A stretch of DNA of 64,000 bases from contig QAOA01002395.1 of assembly GCA_003255065.1 (NCBI GenBank), positions 186,001 to 250,000 on the forward strand, given 5' to 3'. Below the pieces are notes generated by a model, which searched no databases, had not been told where the DNA came from, and saw only the letters and a program-made list of their open reading frames with translations. Shown here piece by piece: positions 45,423 through 60,100 of this stretch. This DNA comes from Cercis canadensis (Eukaryota > Streptophyta > Magnoliopsida > Fabales > Fabaceae). Made by a program: the position numbers and the translations under genes. Every line of letters starts with the position of its first letter. Position 1 is the first letter of the stretch.

Positions 45423-46700
45423 TAAAAGACTTTTAGAACATGCAAATTACATTTCTTTTCAACAAAAATAACTAGGATCTGGGAATTTAAATTAACAAAC
45501 ATATGCAACTAAGATAGAGCTGAAGACAAACTAGATATTCTCCAACATATATACTTGATATAGCAATCAAATAGGATGGTTCATGTAACTAAGCTCAAAT
45601 ATTGAAGTGCATAAAGCGATCATGGCTTGAACAACATCAAAAACTAATTAAAGCAAACAAAGACAAACATAAATATTCCATACCTTAGCAATTTTACTTC
45701 TTCATTCAATCATTAAATCCTCTTATTTTTTTTTTTTGCTAATACATTAAATTAAGGGACAATTATAGAAAAAAAAAATGCAACAATCATTTATTTCAAA
45801 AATAGAAACAAAATGTGCTAATTATCAAAATAGAAATATGACTGCTCATCAAAAGACGCAATAAAATGATAATTATAAGTGAAAATATATAATGATGAGT
45901 TATCATTACATGATATCAATAGTCAAATTTCTATTTTAGTAATTAAGAATTTTCATTTCTATTTTTAGAAGAAATATTTGTTAATTTTCTATTTCAATGA
46001 TTCTCGCAACATTTAAATATAAAGTACTTAAACTTTTAGACATACATATTATTTATGGCTGGTTATTCAATATTATAAATGGTATTCGTATCATAAGTAA
46101 AATTAATAACTAAAATTATCTATACTAGATATGTGGGACCTATAAAATAAACAGCTTAAATCATATTAGAAATTAATAATACATATAATATCGATACCAA
46201 TTATAGTATTTAATAATTAGCCATCATTTATTAATATAATATTAACATAAACTTAGAAAAAAAAGTAAAAGAAGTCACTTGACAAAGGGATTAATAGAAG
46301 GAAAAAAAAAAAGAAAAGGAAAAATTGCTTTCAATAAGTCTCTTTCAAGATTGTGAACTAAATAAAAGTTTGACTTCAAATCTACTCACAAATTGGTCAT
46401 GAAACTGATCCTAATCCTACAAATCTACTCGGCATTGCATAAGGTGTCGTGTAGCCCCCAATCTAATAGAAGAAGCCCATAATAGCCAAACTCAACTGAG
46501 TCCCAAGGTCAAAACTACCACTCCAAAAACGAGAAACAAAAAGCCGAGGGCAAAGGGCAAAGGGCAAACAAAACGTTTCGGTGAGGGAGGTGCTTCTTCG
46601 AAAACGCTATTTCGAACCCTCTTAAGTCTTAACAAACGCTGCCTGCAGCACACACGCCAGAGAGCAGTGACAGTGAAGAGAGTAGAAGAGGCTAGAAAAG

Positions 46701-46705
<5 letters not shown>
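45423..46705. other. Intergenic DNA and DDB1 upstream region
   Basis: AT-rich to about 46,400 with homopolymer tracts; nothing coding. From about 46,480 base composition becomes more balanced, consistent with DDB1 promoter and 5' untranslated region. No convincing TATA box seen. Confidence 0.5.

Positions 46706-46734
<29 letters not shown>
46706..46734. repeat. (GA)n tract in DDB1 5' untranslated region
   Basis: About 14 GA units some 75 bp before the DDB1 start codon. Confidence 0.9.
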
Positions 46735-46737
<3 letters not shown>

Positions 46738-46809
46738 GGGGCTCTTCATTGAGCAATAGCAGCCATTAGTAAAGGATCCCCATTTTCAAGGCAAGGAAGG
46801 TCAAAGAAG

Positions 46810-49800
46810 ATGAGCATATGGAACTACGTCGTCACAGCTCACAAGCCCACCAACGTTACCCATTCCTGCGTGGGCAATTTTACTAGCCCTCAAGAGCTTA
46901 ATCTCATTATTGCGTAAATTATCTCTTTTCTCTCCCTTTATTGATTTTTTGGTATCCAATTGCTTTTTTCACGCACCCATAAACTGAAAATTTGTGTTAG
47001 GGTTCTCGGTCACAGTTCTTGTATTTGTGTATGGATAGGGGTATATGTAAGTTTATGCATAAATGCTAATTGTTGATAGAGAAATAAAAGGTTTCTATGT
47101 GTTTAGCGTATCTCCTTGAAAGCTTGGAGTAATTGATGTTTATGGTTTAATATTTTTTATCTGTTGGAGAAAAGGTGGGTTTCTCTGGATTTCAAGTTTC
47201 ATAGTGTTAGTGTTTTTCTTCCCCTCAGAAATGTCAATTATGGATAGAGAAATATTGGGTTTCTATGTGTTTCCTGTACTCCTTGGAAGCTTGGAGTAAG
47301 TGACATTTATGGTTTGATATTTTTTTAATCTGTGGTATAACACAGTGGGTTTCTTTTGATTTCAAGTTTCATATTACTAGTGCTTCTCTCTCTCTTCCCC
47401 CTGTAAAAGGATATAGGCATATATTATTATTATTATTATTATTTCTCCTCCGGGGTATAAAGTTGTCTGNTCTCTTCCGGGGTATGAAGTTGTCTGTCAA
47501 TTGGGTTTTATGATGTTTGGGGTAAGCATTATTCGCCATAAACCTCAATGTCCTTCCTCAGGAGAAAGAGCAAAAAAAATAGATATCTTATTTTCTTTAT
47601 CATAATAGTATGTGTCCCATTTACTTACTGCTCAGAGAATTGATGTTCTTTTCAAATAAATTATCGATTATGTTTTAATCTTCTTCGGATGATTATATAT
47701 CCACACTGTTTGAAAATTGTTTGATTCAATATATGTATACATTAACTGAAACTTTTGTATCTAGCATTTAGCTCACTAAGAAGTTTGCCTCCAGGAAATG
47801 CACCCGCATTGAGATTCATTTGCTTACTCCTCAGGGTTTGCAGGTATCATATTTTCTTTCTTTTTACTATATTGTAAACCTCTTCTTTCTGGATGCTACT
47901 ACCTGAGAAGAGTTTTGTCATCTTTTTTGGGATGCAAGTTCACACTTAAAACACCAAATTAGGTTGACAGGAGTCACTGTAATTGCTTTAATTCTTTCAA
48001 GTGTCTTGGAATGTGTAGCTTAAATTCTTATTAGTTGGTCTGGTATGAATAATTGGTTGTTCTCGCACTCCTTACTTTTGACACTGGACCATTTATGTTC
48101 GATGGTGCATAAAATTTGGGCTAAATACAAAATTTTATTATTTTCACTTTCTGGAACTCTCTCTAAATATGAACCGAAGGCTAACAATCAATCATCTTGT
48201 TAGTATGCTTAAATAAAATAAATTCGTAGATTTAATTCCAATTTATAGTTCCATCGAAATTTGTGTATGTATGGATGGTTGAACATGACTACAAATATAT
48301 AAGCCGAGGAATAGCTTCCCACATATTCAACTTCGTACACATTGAAGGACAGGTGCTAACTGCTATAGCCTGGGTGTAGTTCCCACTGTCCTTTTCCGTT
48401 TCTGTTTTTGTACTTCAGGGGACATGAGCTTGATTATATTGTCAGTGCCAGCTCCTTGAGGTTGAATCTTAATGTAGCTTTTTATCTCTACTAGGTGATG
48501 ACTATCAATCATACAGTGGAATGAAGTTAATTTATTTTGGGCATCCTATATGTGGTTTATTTGAATTATATATTATTTATGCATACACTATCCTGTCATT
48601 CTCATGAAGGGGCAATCTGTTTGGGTTTTTGGTCATTTCTTATGTCTGCTTTATTGAATATAATCAATCAAAATTGCTACTTGTATTGTGCTTACAATAG
48701 AAAGGCTAAATAAATGAAAACAAGAGAGAGAGAGAGACCTGTAACTGCATTTTCATTGGGTCTTATAATCTATAGGTCCATTACCTTTTATGGCATCCCC
48801 TTTCTTTTCTTTATTCTTTAAACTTTTCCTTTTTCCTTGTTGGATGAGTATATAATAGCATGAGATAAATGTAAATTTTGCTTTTGCAGCCTATGTTGGA
48901 CGTGCCAATCTATGGAAGAATTGCAACACTTGAACTTTTTCGCCCACATGTGAGAAAAAGCTTACGTTCCTTGGAATGCAATTTTGCATTTAAATTTTGT
49001 TCTTATATAAAGTGTCATTCTTTTTGTGTTGTTTTTTCTTTCCTGTTTTATTCTCAAACAGGGTGAAGCACAAGATTTTCTGTTTATTGCAACTGAAAGA
49101 TACAAATTCTGTGTTCTTCAGTGGGATCCTGAGACATCTGAGCTTATCACAAGGTAGCACAAAAGAGAGGAACAATTCTTACCTTCACAATGGATTGAAA
49201 TTAATATATTTGATCTTTAGCAATTATTGACGTGGTGGCAATTTATGCTTGAAGTTTGAGATAAAGGAATAGGAAGAAACTTTTCTTGATATTAGTTGAT
49301 GTATGCATGATTTTTGGTTCATGGTTCCTTCGTTTTCCCTTTCTACTAGAAATGTGATGAAGTGGCAAATTCAAGCACACATGAAGTATAAAAATATTGA
49401 AAATGTGATAAGTTCGAAAAGTATTAGAGTTCCCTCCTGCTATCTAGTTATCCTGAACCAAAGTCCATGGATACAAAGAATTTAAAGAGGCTTCTTAACT
49501 TTTAGGAATCGGCCATGCTAAGCCCCTGTGGTATCCGTTGTTGGGCCCCTGCCCCTCATTATTTTAAACTTGACTGTCGAGATTGTAGTTGTCTGTGGCA
49601 TTTTTAGTCGATTTCTAATTTGAAGATAGCAGGTGATACAATGGAGAAATCAATTTATGTGCTGTGTCTGTAGTATATGCATCTGCTGTTTATTTTTTGG
49701 GGGTAACATTGGCATTCTGCCCCCTGCTATGGCTAGAAAATCCAGATAGTAGTATTTAATAACTTCTCTCTCAGAGGATCTGGGGAAAGGAAAAAAACTA

Positions 49801-51545
49801 TTCAGGAAGGAAGAAAGGAGACAGTTATAACTGAATACAAGTTTACTTTTGACTGGATGTTCTTAGTGATTAGTTTCTTTAAAGCAGGTTATTTGGTTGG
49901 ATTGTATTTGGTTTTGATTACACTTCCTTACAAATTGGGAATTTCAGTGAAGATTGAGATGTTTTGCTTCAATCCTTGTCATTGCTGTCCCTTGTGGTTA
50001 TGTTTAGATTTTTGCTATCTTAATTCCATAAAAGGTTGCTGTTGATGAGGAGTAATAATCTGGTGATGCAAGTCCATAGCATCCATACAGACATCATACA
50101 GCATACCTTGTTTTTCAGTAATTGAGAGCAATTCATAGGTCTATCTCTTTTGTTTGCTGAATTTTGTGTGTCATTGTCATTCAGGGCGATGGGTGATGTT
50201 TCAGATCGTATAGGACGTCCCACCGATAATGGTCAGGTATTATTCACTTCTATCTACTTGCAAGTCTTGTGGGTATTGATTGTGTTCGTATGCAGCTCTG
50301 ATAGTTAGGATCACATAGAAGTTAAGTCAAGTCTAGGGTGAAAGTTTGTTATAGTACATTCCACCGGTTTACTTATTCTCTTTTGCAGATTGGCATTATC
50401 GATCCTGATTGCAGGCTGATTGGACTCCACTTGTATGATGGATTGTTCAAAGTATGTAACTTTCACTTGTTCACTATTCTGTATAAGTATTAGACTGTCC
50501 AATAAATTTCTACCTTCACTAGCATATATAATCATTAGAATTATTAATTGTTGGTTGCTCTACCAGGTTATTCCTTTTGACAATAGAGGACAACTAAAGG
50601 AAGCATTTAATATTAGGTAATACTTTTATTTTACTGGTTTTCTATATGTGGATTCTAGTCACCATTTTCCTATAACGAGAGATGCATAATCTAATAAACA
50701 CCTCCTTGATTAACAAAGTAGTAACTGTATAAGTATGTACCTATGCATGTTGGATTTAAGTGTGGCTTTTAATTGGTGAGATTGTAGGATATACTGCTTC
50801 TCATGCATCAAGCACTTGGGTAAAGAATGAAGTTAGATACGACTTTCTGTGAACCAACATAAACAATAATGAAAAAACTGAGTGACAGAAGACTGCAAGG
50901 GGGCTAGGCTGAAATCAGGGTTTTCATGGGCGATCTAAGGATAGAAAGATGGAAGGTTGATGGTTAATTGTTGCAGGCAAACAAATGAGATTTGTAAGTC
51001 AATTAGGTGGGTGGGTGTGACTGTGAATAGTAACTGTGAGATTGATAATGCTAATACAGAGAATACTATCACATTCAAGACCTATCTCTTTCGATGATCA
51101 CTAAATACCACATGGTGACTGGTTAGCAATGGCATTAAGCAATTTTTAGATGTTATACGATTTAAGCTAACGGGTATAAAATTTAAGATTATTCAAGATG
51201 CTAGAGTTGAATTAAGCAGGCCACTGTATAGAGCTAGGTGATGAAATTTGAAAAAAAAAATTGAATTTATGATAGATATGTCATTTCAATTTATTATGCA
51301 TGAGATAGTTTTTTCTTGCTTCTTTTAATCTTTAATGTTTATAATATGACTTTTTCAGGCTTGAGGAGCTTCAAGTTTTAGATATCAAGTTTCTTTTTGG
51401 TTGTTCAAAACCAACGATTGTGGTTCTCTACCAGGTTTTTAATTTTAGTCTCTGACTTTTATGATTATTCTGGAGATTTTTTTTTTCTCAATGGACCCTG
51501 TGAAGTGAAATGATCATCTTGTTTGCCCACTTTTGGATTGCTTCA

Positions 51546-51584
<39 letters not shown>

Positions 51585-54161
51585 TTTTTTTGTTTTTTTT
51601 TTTTTTTTTTTTTTTTTTGTTTCTTGGTTTCTTTGGGGGTGGGGTAGGTAGGATGGAGGAATTTAAAATTAACCTATTGCAAGCAAAGTGGGTCACTAAT
51701 TTTGCACCAACATATACTGGCCTACCATTAATATTGCAAGCTTATGTTGGTGGCTTTTACTAGCAAGTTCTTCATGTGAATGGTCCCAAAAGTGCCAGAA
51801 TGAAATTTACATTAGATGGATTTTATTAGAATTGTTTAAACTTCATCTTTGATTTAGTCAGCTTTAATCACTGTTGAAGAGGGTTGTGACTTGTGTTATG
51901 TTTGTACATTATGTTTTTGTGCTTCTTAGATGGGTGGGCATGTCCATATTCTTCTTTAACATGTTCTTTGATCTATGAATGATCTACCACATTTGTTTTT
52001 ACATATTCTTATTGTCTGTTGCAAAGATCAATGCTTTTAGCATAATAGTTATAATGTCATTAGTGTTTAAATATCATCTTCTCATCGATGACAGGATAAC
52101 AAAGATGCTCGTCATGTTAAAACATATGAGGTTGCTTTGAAGGATAAAGATTTTGTTGAGGGTCCATGGTCTCAGAACAATCTTGATAATGGGGCTGATA
52201 TATTGATACCAGTTCCACCTCCTCTTTGTGGTGTCCTTATAATTGGAGAGGAAACCATAGTATACTGCAGTGCTAATGCTTTTAAAGCAATCCCAATCAG
52301 AGCTGTATGTTACTGTATCATATTTGCTACTCCCTTTCAAATTTGGGAGGGTGGATTTTATTAGTTCACAAGTTATACTTCAATTGCCTAAAAGATCTAT
52401 GCTCTTGAACTTTTGTTAATAGTTTTTCATGATGTGCATTTCAGGCAATTACAAAAGCCTATGGAAGAGTTGATCCAGATGGTTCTAGATATTTACTTGG
52501 CGATCATACTGGGTTACTTAGTCTACTTGTAATAACCCATGAGAAAGAGAAGTATGTGATCGTTCATTCTTATGTTTTCATTTTGGCTTAAAAAAGATTC
52601 TATCATGTGCATAGACATTGATTAAAGAAACATGTCACTTTGCTAATTTCCGACTCTTATGGTTTTCATGCACATTTCTTTTGTAGGGTTACAGGACTCA
52701 AAATTGAACCCCTGGGTGAAACTTCCATTGCGTCAACAATATCATATCTTGACAATGCATTTGTCTACATTGGTTCAAGCTGTGGAGATTCACAGGTGTG
52801 GTAAAAATATATATTACGTGTTAATTGTTTACATGGTGAATTCAAATGACATGAAATTGAATTGGATCCAGAATTCTGATTCCACCAAGTACTGGTATGA
52901 GCTTAGTCCAAAGAACGTGATTCATCTATATTGGAAGTGGATTATACATCTTATTTTGAGTGGATTGCTAAAATGCCTCTAATTTTTATTTAGCTAATGC
53001 TGTCAAAACGAGAATTTATTGATGATTGGACTGGGTAATAGAAAGAATTGCTGACTAGGGGTTGAATTGGTGCTTGGGGAAGGGGGAACTGCATCCTGCT
53101 CTTCTTAGCTCCTTTGCCTAAATAAATCAAATAAGCATTAAGGCTATTTCATTTTTATTCTAATCTTTTTTAAATTGTGAAATAAGAGAAAAGAAAGAGG
53201 AGGGAAAGAGCTAATCTATGTCAGGTAGTATTTGCAATATGTGCTGTGCTTTCTTCACTGTTTATCTGGTCATGCTGTTTTAAAACACTGAAATGTATTA
53301 TGGCATCTTGATATTACTTTTACTTCAATATTCAGAAATATGGCATATTGACATTTTACAATGGATTAAATGCAGCTAATAAAGCTAAATCTACAGCCTG
53401 ATGCTAAAGGTTCTTATGTAGAAGTTTTGGAAAGGTATGTCAATTTGGGGCCAATTGTTGATTTCTGTGTGGTAGACCTTGAAAGGCAAGGCCAAGGTCA
53501 GGTTGTAACTTGCTCTGGAGCTTACAAGGATGGCTCTCTTCGCATTGTTCGAAATGGAATTGGGATTAATGAACAGGTCAGTATTATTTTGACTCACTAC
53601 CCATACCCCAGACAAACAGAAAAAAAAAAAAAAAAAAAAAAAATACTTGAAACCTAGAAATAATTTGTTTCACAAAATAATAAATTTCTTATTCATTTGT
53701 GTGATGCTGTAGGCATCAGTAGAACTTCAAGGTATCAAAGGGATGTGGTCATTAAGATCTTCAACTGATGATCCTTTTGACACCTTCCTGGTCGTAAGTT
53801 TTATAAGTGAGACAAGAATCTTGGCAATGAATCTTGAGGATGAGCTGGAAGAAACAGAGATTGAAGGCTTCTGTTCTCAAGTGCAGACTTTATTTTGCCA
53901 TGATGCAATTCACAATCAACTTGTACAAGTAGGTTCTGACCTTATTCCCTTTAATGATGGTTTGCTGCCTTGCTGATTTAATACCCACATCTTGCTGACT
54001 GTACTAAAGGAAAATGTATATTTTATTAAAGAAGTTACACATACCTGAAGAACCATTTTGCTATTTGCACTTTACTATGAGCTTTTACTAGTGGTTAAAT
54101 TACCATATTTTTTCGACAAGATCCTTTACCCTGGATTATTCCATAAGAAAAATAAAGTGTG

Positions 54162-54199
<38 letters not shown>

Positions 54200-57100
54200 C
54201 TATTTCATGATATCTGACAAACATCATCCTCCATTTTGTACTCCTTCTTATTGAGTTATTTTATTTAAAAAGAAAATGCTCTTACTGTTTTCATTGTGTA
54301 TTTGTGTTTGCTCTTCGTAAAATTCCTTTATTAAATGGTCAAGAAAAGTTTTATTTTGGGGTAAAATGAGGAATTTTTATTAGTAAGAAAATAGGAGAAT
54401 ACAAAGACTATGGATAAGCCATACTCCAAGGCAAAACAAAACAAAATTCATCACAATGGAAAAACACAAACCATAGAGCCTGCTGATCCTGCTGAATAAA
54501 AGATGGGTATATATATAAAAAATATTGATATCTCTCCATTTTATTCTATGAATAGATTTTTGTAATTGTAGTTAATGATCTTAAACATCTTTCTCTCTGT
54601 TTAGTTTCATGGTTTATTATTGCCTACTAATAATTCTTTTTGATGAATATCTAGAGTAGAAAGATTGGAAATCTACCAATAAAATTATGCTTAAGTTGCT
54701 GATATTCTTGAGGCACTGCTGTTCTAGCTTAAGCCTTGCAACCATTTTACAGCTTATCTCTGTCTAGTCCTCCTTAATTATGTTGATGCTGTAAATCAAC
54801 ATTGTTTTCCTGAGTTCTGCTTCTAGTTTTAGTTCACGGTGACACCATTTTCATTGACTGACAACCTAATTTAACAGGTCACTTCAAGCTCTGTAAGACT
54901 GGTTAGTTCCACAACTAGAGAACTTCGGAATGAATGGAAAGCACCATCAAGCTATTCAGTTAATGTTGCCACTGCAAATGCTACCCAGGTTTGATTTTGA
55001 TGCCTTATGACTACCATAGGGTTCAACACTGTCAGTGATATTTTGTTCATTGTTTTTCTCATTGTAATTGGTTCCTGATTCAGTGTGACATTGTTAAGCA
55101 GAGACAGAATTATAGATGGCCTCTCCTTCCCTTCCTTTTTTTCCTTTGGGGAAGATTTTGATGCACCCTGAATCACCTGCTGGTTCAAAATTGTTATTGA
55201 GCATCTTTTGTTCCACTAACATCTGCTAGTATCAGCTAGTGATATTTGGAGTAAAGCTGATGAGCTTAATAAGTCATAGGATCACTAGAGTAGAATGCTT
55301 GCTAATAGAGTCTCCTTGGTTTAACCAAATAGGAAAAAGAGAAGGACATTGTTACGATATGAGAAATCCCACATCGGTTTCACAAGAAAGTGTGAAATGG
55401 TACTTAAGTCTAAGAGGCTCTCTCACCTAATAGGCTAGTCTTTTGGGTTGGGCCCTCCTCTTGGGCTTGAGTTCCTAACATTGGTGCTTTCATTGAGAGT
55501 CAGAAACGCAGCGGGAGGGGGCGACCTTGGAAAGGAGCGACCAGGGAAAGGGCTACCTGACAGACAGAGTGACAGCCACCCTGAGTGGGCAGCCAAGAGT
55601 GGGCCGTCCGTGGGCGTCCGGCTTCTCAAGGGGTGGGTAATGTTACGATATGAGAAATCCCACATTGGTTTCACAAGAAAGTGTGAAATGGTACTTACGT
55701 CTAAGAGGCTCTCTCACCTAATAGGCTAGTCTTTTGGGTTGGGCTCTCCTCTTGGGCTTGAGTTCCTAACAGACATCCAAAGAAATATTAATTTATGATC
55801 ACATGGAATATTTGGTACTGGTGGTTTGGAATTTAAGTGAGCAATGAGTTCGCTTAAAAACATTGAAAGTCATTGATTTTTTTTTTTTTTTTTTCCATAG
55901 ATTTGGCAAGAAGTAGAAAGGGGAGGATTTTCTGGGGGCGTATCATTTTTGCATTAGTTTGGCCTGTGCTGAGAAAGAGAATCTCTGCTTTGGTGTTGTC
56001 TAGAGGAGTTCTGTTATTATATTTGACATAATTTTAAGGATTTTTTTCCAAGATGTTTTTCTTTTTATTTTCTCTATTTTGGAGATTTTATCTCACAAAT
56101 TTGAATATTTTTTTCCTCTTGATTATATGTATAATCTAATTTAAAAGTGGAAATCAAAGCTTCTAAACGGCAGTTCAATAACAATAGAAACCGAAGGCTA
56201 AAGTGAAGGGAAAAGCTAATCAACTATTTAGACGTTCTATTGTAACAATCAACAGATTCTTTTAAAACTTGAAACATATTGTTATGCACTAATCATAGTC
56301 TATGTAAGACAGTTTAGGAGGTTGAGCTTTTCGTTCCAGGTGGTCTAATTCTTTGTATACTTCTAGTGGGGCGCTTTTTGATGCACAATTTTACTTAAAA
56401 CAGACAGAGAAGAAAGACTGGTTGGGTGGCTGTTAACATGGAAGAGGAACACTTTAAAAGGAAGCATTTTTAATTCTTGAAGAGAAAATGTGTTAGATAT
56501 GCGTTTTGGGAACTTGAGTGCAGTGTTTACTTTCCACAACTGAAGTTGCTCCCATTATCCATGTTTTATGCCACAAAAATTAAAAAAAGAAACAAACGAG
56601 AAAGAAATAAAGTCAGCTGCTTTTAAGAATCTTCAAAGAGCTGAACCATGAGGATGTGTAATAGGCAAGGTTAATGAACCTATATATTCCATATGGCACA
56701 TGTCCATGACATATACCTAATGGAGCCTTGTAACCTTAATATTTTTAATTCCATGCTACCAAGCCCCCACACATTTGACAAGTGAATACGGATTTACAAA
56801 TCTGAGTGTCATGAAAGAAATCTCTCAGGTTACTTAGATTCCCTGTCCACTAAACTGGAATCAGAAACAAGAAAAAGTTGAGATGACTTCTTTTTTCTGT
56901 ATTTTTCAGATTATACTTGGGAGAATGTATATTTTTTTGTTCTTTTTTTTTTTTATTTAAATTTTTTTTTTCCTTATGTGGATTTTTTATCCTCCTCTTA
57001 TCAAATAAAGAGATGGTTGTATAGATAATGTACTTCTCTTTGTCAAAAAATCCTTCTTTTATCAAAAAAAGATTATATAAAAGTATGAAATTTTGCATGC

Positions 57101-60100
57101 ATATGATGCAGGAACTCAACTACATCTCCTAGAGTTGGTTGCTTTTAATCATTAAAGTAATGAACCGTAAAGGGAGGCTGCATATAGATAATATGGTTTT
57201 AATTTTGTTTCAAAGGATTGAGTCTGCTCCTTTTGTAGCATGTAGAAATGAATTTATTATCAATTACAGTTTTCATTCATAGATCACATCTTGGCTAGTT
57301 TGCATGTAATTGCGTTTTTCTTTATCTATTTGTTTAATTTTTCCTTATCTTGTTTTCTGTCATTGTATTTTCCTCTCATAGTTTGTTGTCTTGTTGGTAA
57401 GTATTCAAGTATTATACTGTATGCAGGTTTTGCTAGCCACAGGAGGTGGGCATTTAGTTTATCTTGAAATTGGAGATGGCATACTGACAGAAATAAAGCA
57501 TGTTCAACTGGAGTACGAGATCTCATGCCTTGACATAAACCCAATTGGTGAAAACCCCAATTTTAGTAATCTAGCAGCAGTTGGAATGTGGACTGACATA
57601 AGTGTTAGTGTATTTTCACTCCCTGACCTGAATCTCATCACAAAGGAGCATTTAGGAGGAGAGATAATACCCCGATCTGTTCTTCTTTGTGCCTTTGAAG
57701 GGGTAAGCTTGCCTTGAGCTATTTTGTGTGCTGTTGTAATTTTGGTCCTGCATCGGTTATTTTCTCTCTGAAATGTTTGATCAGGATTCACAATGCTTCT
57801 CAGTCTAGTGTAGTATTTCTTTTTTGAGGACTGAGATTTTGGATTTGTAATATATACAAGTCAGCAGTTGTGGGAAATATACTGGATCGTCAACATAAAT
57901 ATCTTTTTTCAAATATAATTTTCTGCCCATGTTAAATATACTGACGCATTGCTAGCTTTTATCCATTCTTAACTTTTTGTTTGGGTTTAATCTTAGTTTC
58001 ATGGTTCTAACTTTTTTTATCCAAGTATGTTGATTTTTTCATTTTATTCTCCAGATATCTTACTTGCTATGTGCCCTTGGAGATGGCCATCTCTTAAACT
58101 TTCTGTTGAACACAAGTACTGGTGAGTTGACAGATAGGAAAAAGGTCTCACTCGGAACACAGCCTATTACACTACGTACTTTCTCATCCAAGAATGCTAC
58201 ACATGTATTTGCTGCGTCAGATCGGCCAACTGTGATCTATAGCAGTAATAAAAAATTACTTTATAGCAATGTAAATCTGAAGGAAGTAAGTCACATGTGT
58301 CCTTTCAACTCTGCTGCTTTTCCTGACAGGTATGTGGATCTAACCTTTCAATTTGTTAGTTTGACATCTAAGAATAAGTGATCCCTTTCTGTTTCTGGCC
58401 ATTTGTTCATTTTGTGTAACATTAGAAATAACATCTACCTACCCTGAGGTTTTGGATTATTACTAATACGGGAAATTACATCCACCTTCTGTTAATTTAT
58501 CTTAAGAGTTCAAATTATTTTTTACTTATTATATTTTCATGCTGATGTCCCATGATAGATCAACACAATAAAGTGTTTATTTATATAAATCTTCTATCAA
58601 TAAATATTGAATCTGTAGCCATAAACTGTAAACAAAAGAGACCTATTTATAATATTTCTAAGTCTCAGGGGAGGAAGATGTAATTTAGTCTTTTTATTAC
58701 AAGTTATCGTTGGTACTGAAATATTGTTCATATCATGGTTGACAGTCTTGCAATTGCAAAAGAGGGTGAACTCACTATTGGCACCATTGACGACATTCAG
58801 AAACTTCATATTCGCTCTATCCCTCTCGGTGAGCATGCACGCCGAATCTGCCACCAGGAGCAGTCAAGGACTTTTGCTATCTGTAGCTTAAAATACAACC
58901 AAACTAGTACTGAAGAGTCTGAAATGCACTTTGTCCGCTTGCTTGATGACCAGACTTTTGAGTTTATATCTACTTATCCACTCGACACTTTTGAGTATGG
59001 TTGTTCCATACTTAGCTGCTCCTTCTCAGATGATAATAATTTGTATTATTGTGTTGGAACTGCATATGTATTGCCAGAAGAAAATGAGCCAACCAAGGTA
59101 AGTTGACAAATACTTATTCTTGTTAGTATTCTTCCAATTAAAGAGACTGATCCCTTACATATTTTCACAAACAAATCTAGGGAAGAATTCTAGTTTTTGT
59201 TGTTGAAGATGGAAAGCTACAACTCATTGCAGAGAAGGAAACAAAGGGAGCTGTTTACTCCTTGAATGCCTTTAATGGTAAATTGCTTGCTGCTATTAAT
59301 CAAAAAATTCAGCTGTACAAGTGGGTGCTGCGTGAGGATGGTACCCATGAATTACAGTCTGAATGTGGACATCATGGACACATCTTAGCACTCTATGTAC
59401 AAACCAGAGGAGATTTCATAGTTGTTGGTGATCTGATGAAGTCAATCTCCCTGTTAATTTACAAGGTAAACCTCTGCACGTCATAACCTTAAATTTATCA
59501 TCATATATTTCATATTGTCCTCAATTTTTTTTTTCTTAAATAAAAAAAAAAAAAAGGAAAAAATCTTGATAAATGAAATTTCTGGTTGGTATGTAAACCT
59601 AGTCTGATTGTGTTCCTTCTCCTGTTCAGGTTTTATCTATGAATAGTTGATTATTCTAGTGTTTGAGTTTGTATAGTAGTTTATTTTCTTTTCAATTGAT
59701 CCTTGTCTTTCATTATTAGCATGAAGAAGGTGCTATTGAGGAGAGAGCTCGTGACTACAATGCAAATTGGATGTCAGCTGTTGAGATCCTTGATGATGAC
59801 ATATACCTCGNAAAAAAGGAAAAAATCTTGATAAATGAAGTTTCTGGTTGGTATGTAAACCTAGTCTGATTGTGTTCCTTCTCCTGTTCAGGTTTTATTG
59901 ATGAATAGTTGATTATTCTAGTGTTTGAGTTTGTATAGTAGTTTATTTTCTTTTCAATTGATCCTTGTCTTTCATTATTAGCATGAAGAAGGTGCTATTG
60001 AGGAGAGAGCTCGTGACTACAATGCAAATTGGATGTCAGCTGTTGAGATCCTTGATGATGACATATACCTCGGTGCTGAAAATAGTTTCAATCTTTTCAC

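Noticed and set aside
49303-49485. Possible extra exon in DDB1 intron 4
   Set aside because: No similarity to DDB1; the exons on either side already join in frame.
51514-51696. Lys-rich minus-strand frame
   Set aside because: Translation of a poly(T) tract within DDB1 intron 8.
55448-55729. 93-codon frame across the TRIM
   Set aside because: Lies over LTR and internal noncoding parts; no domain, and TRIMs are noncoding.
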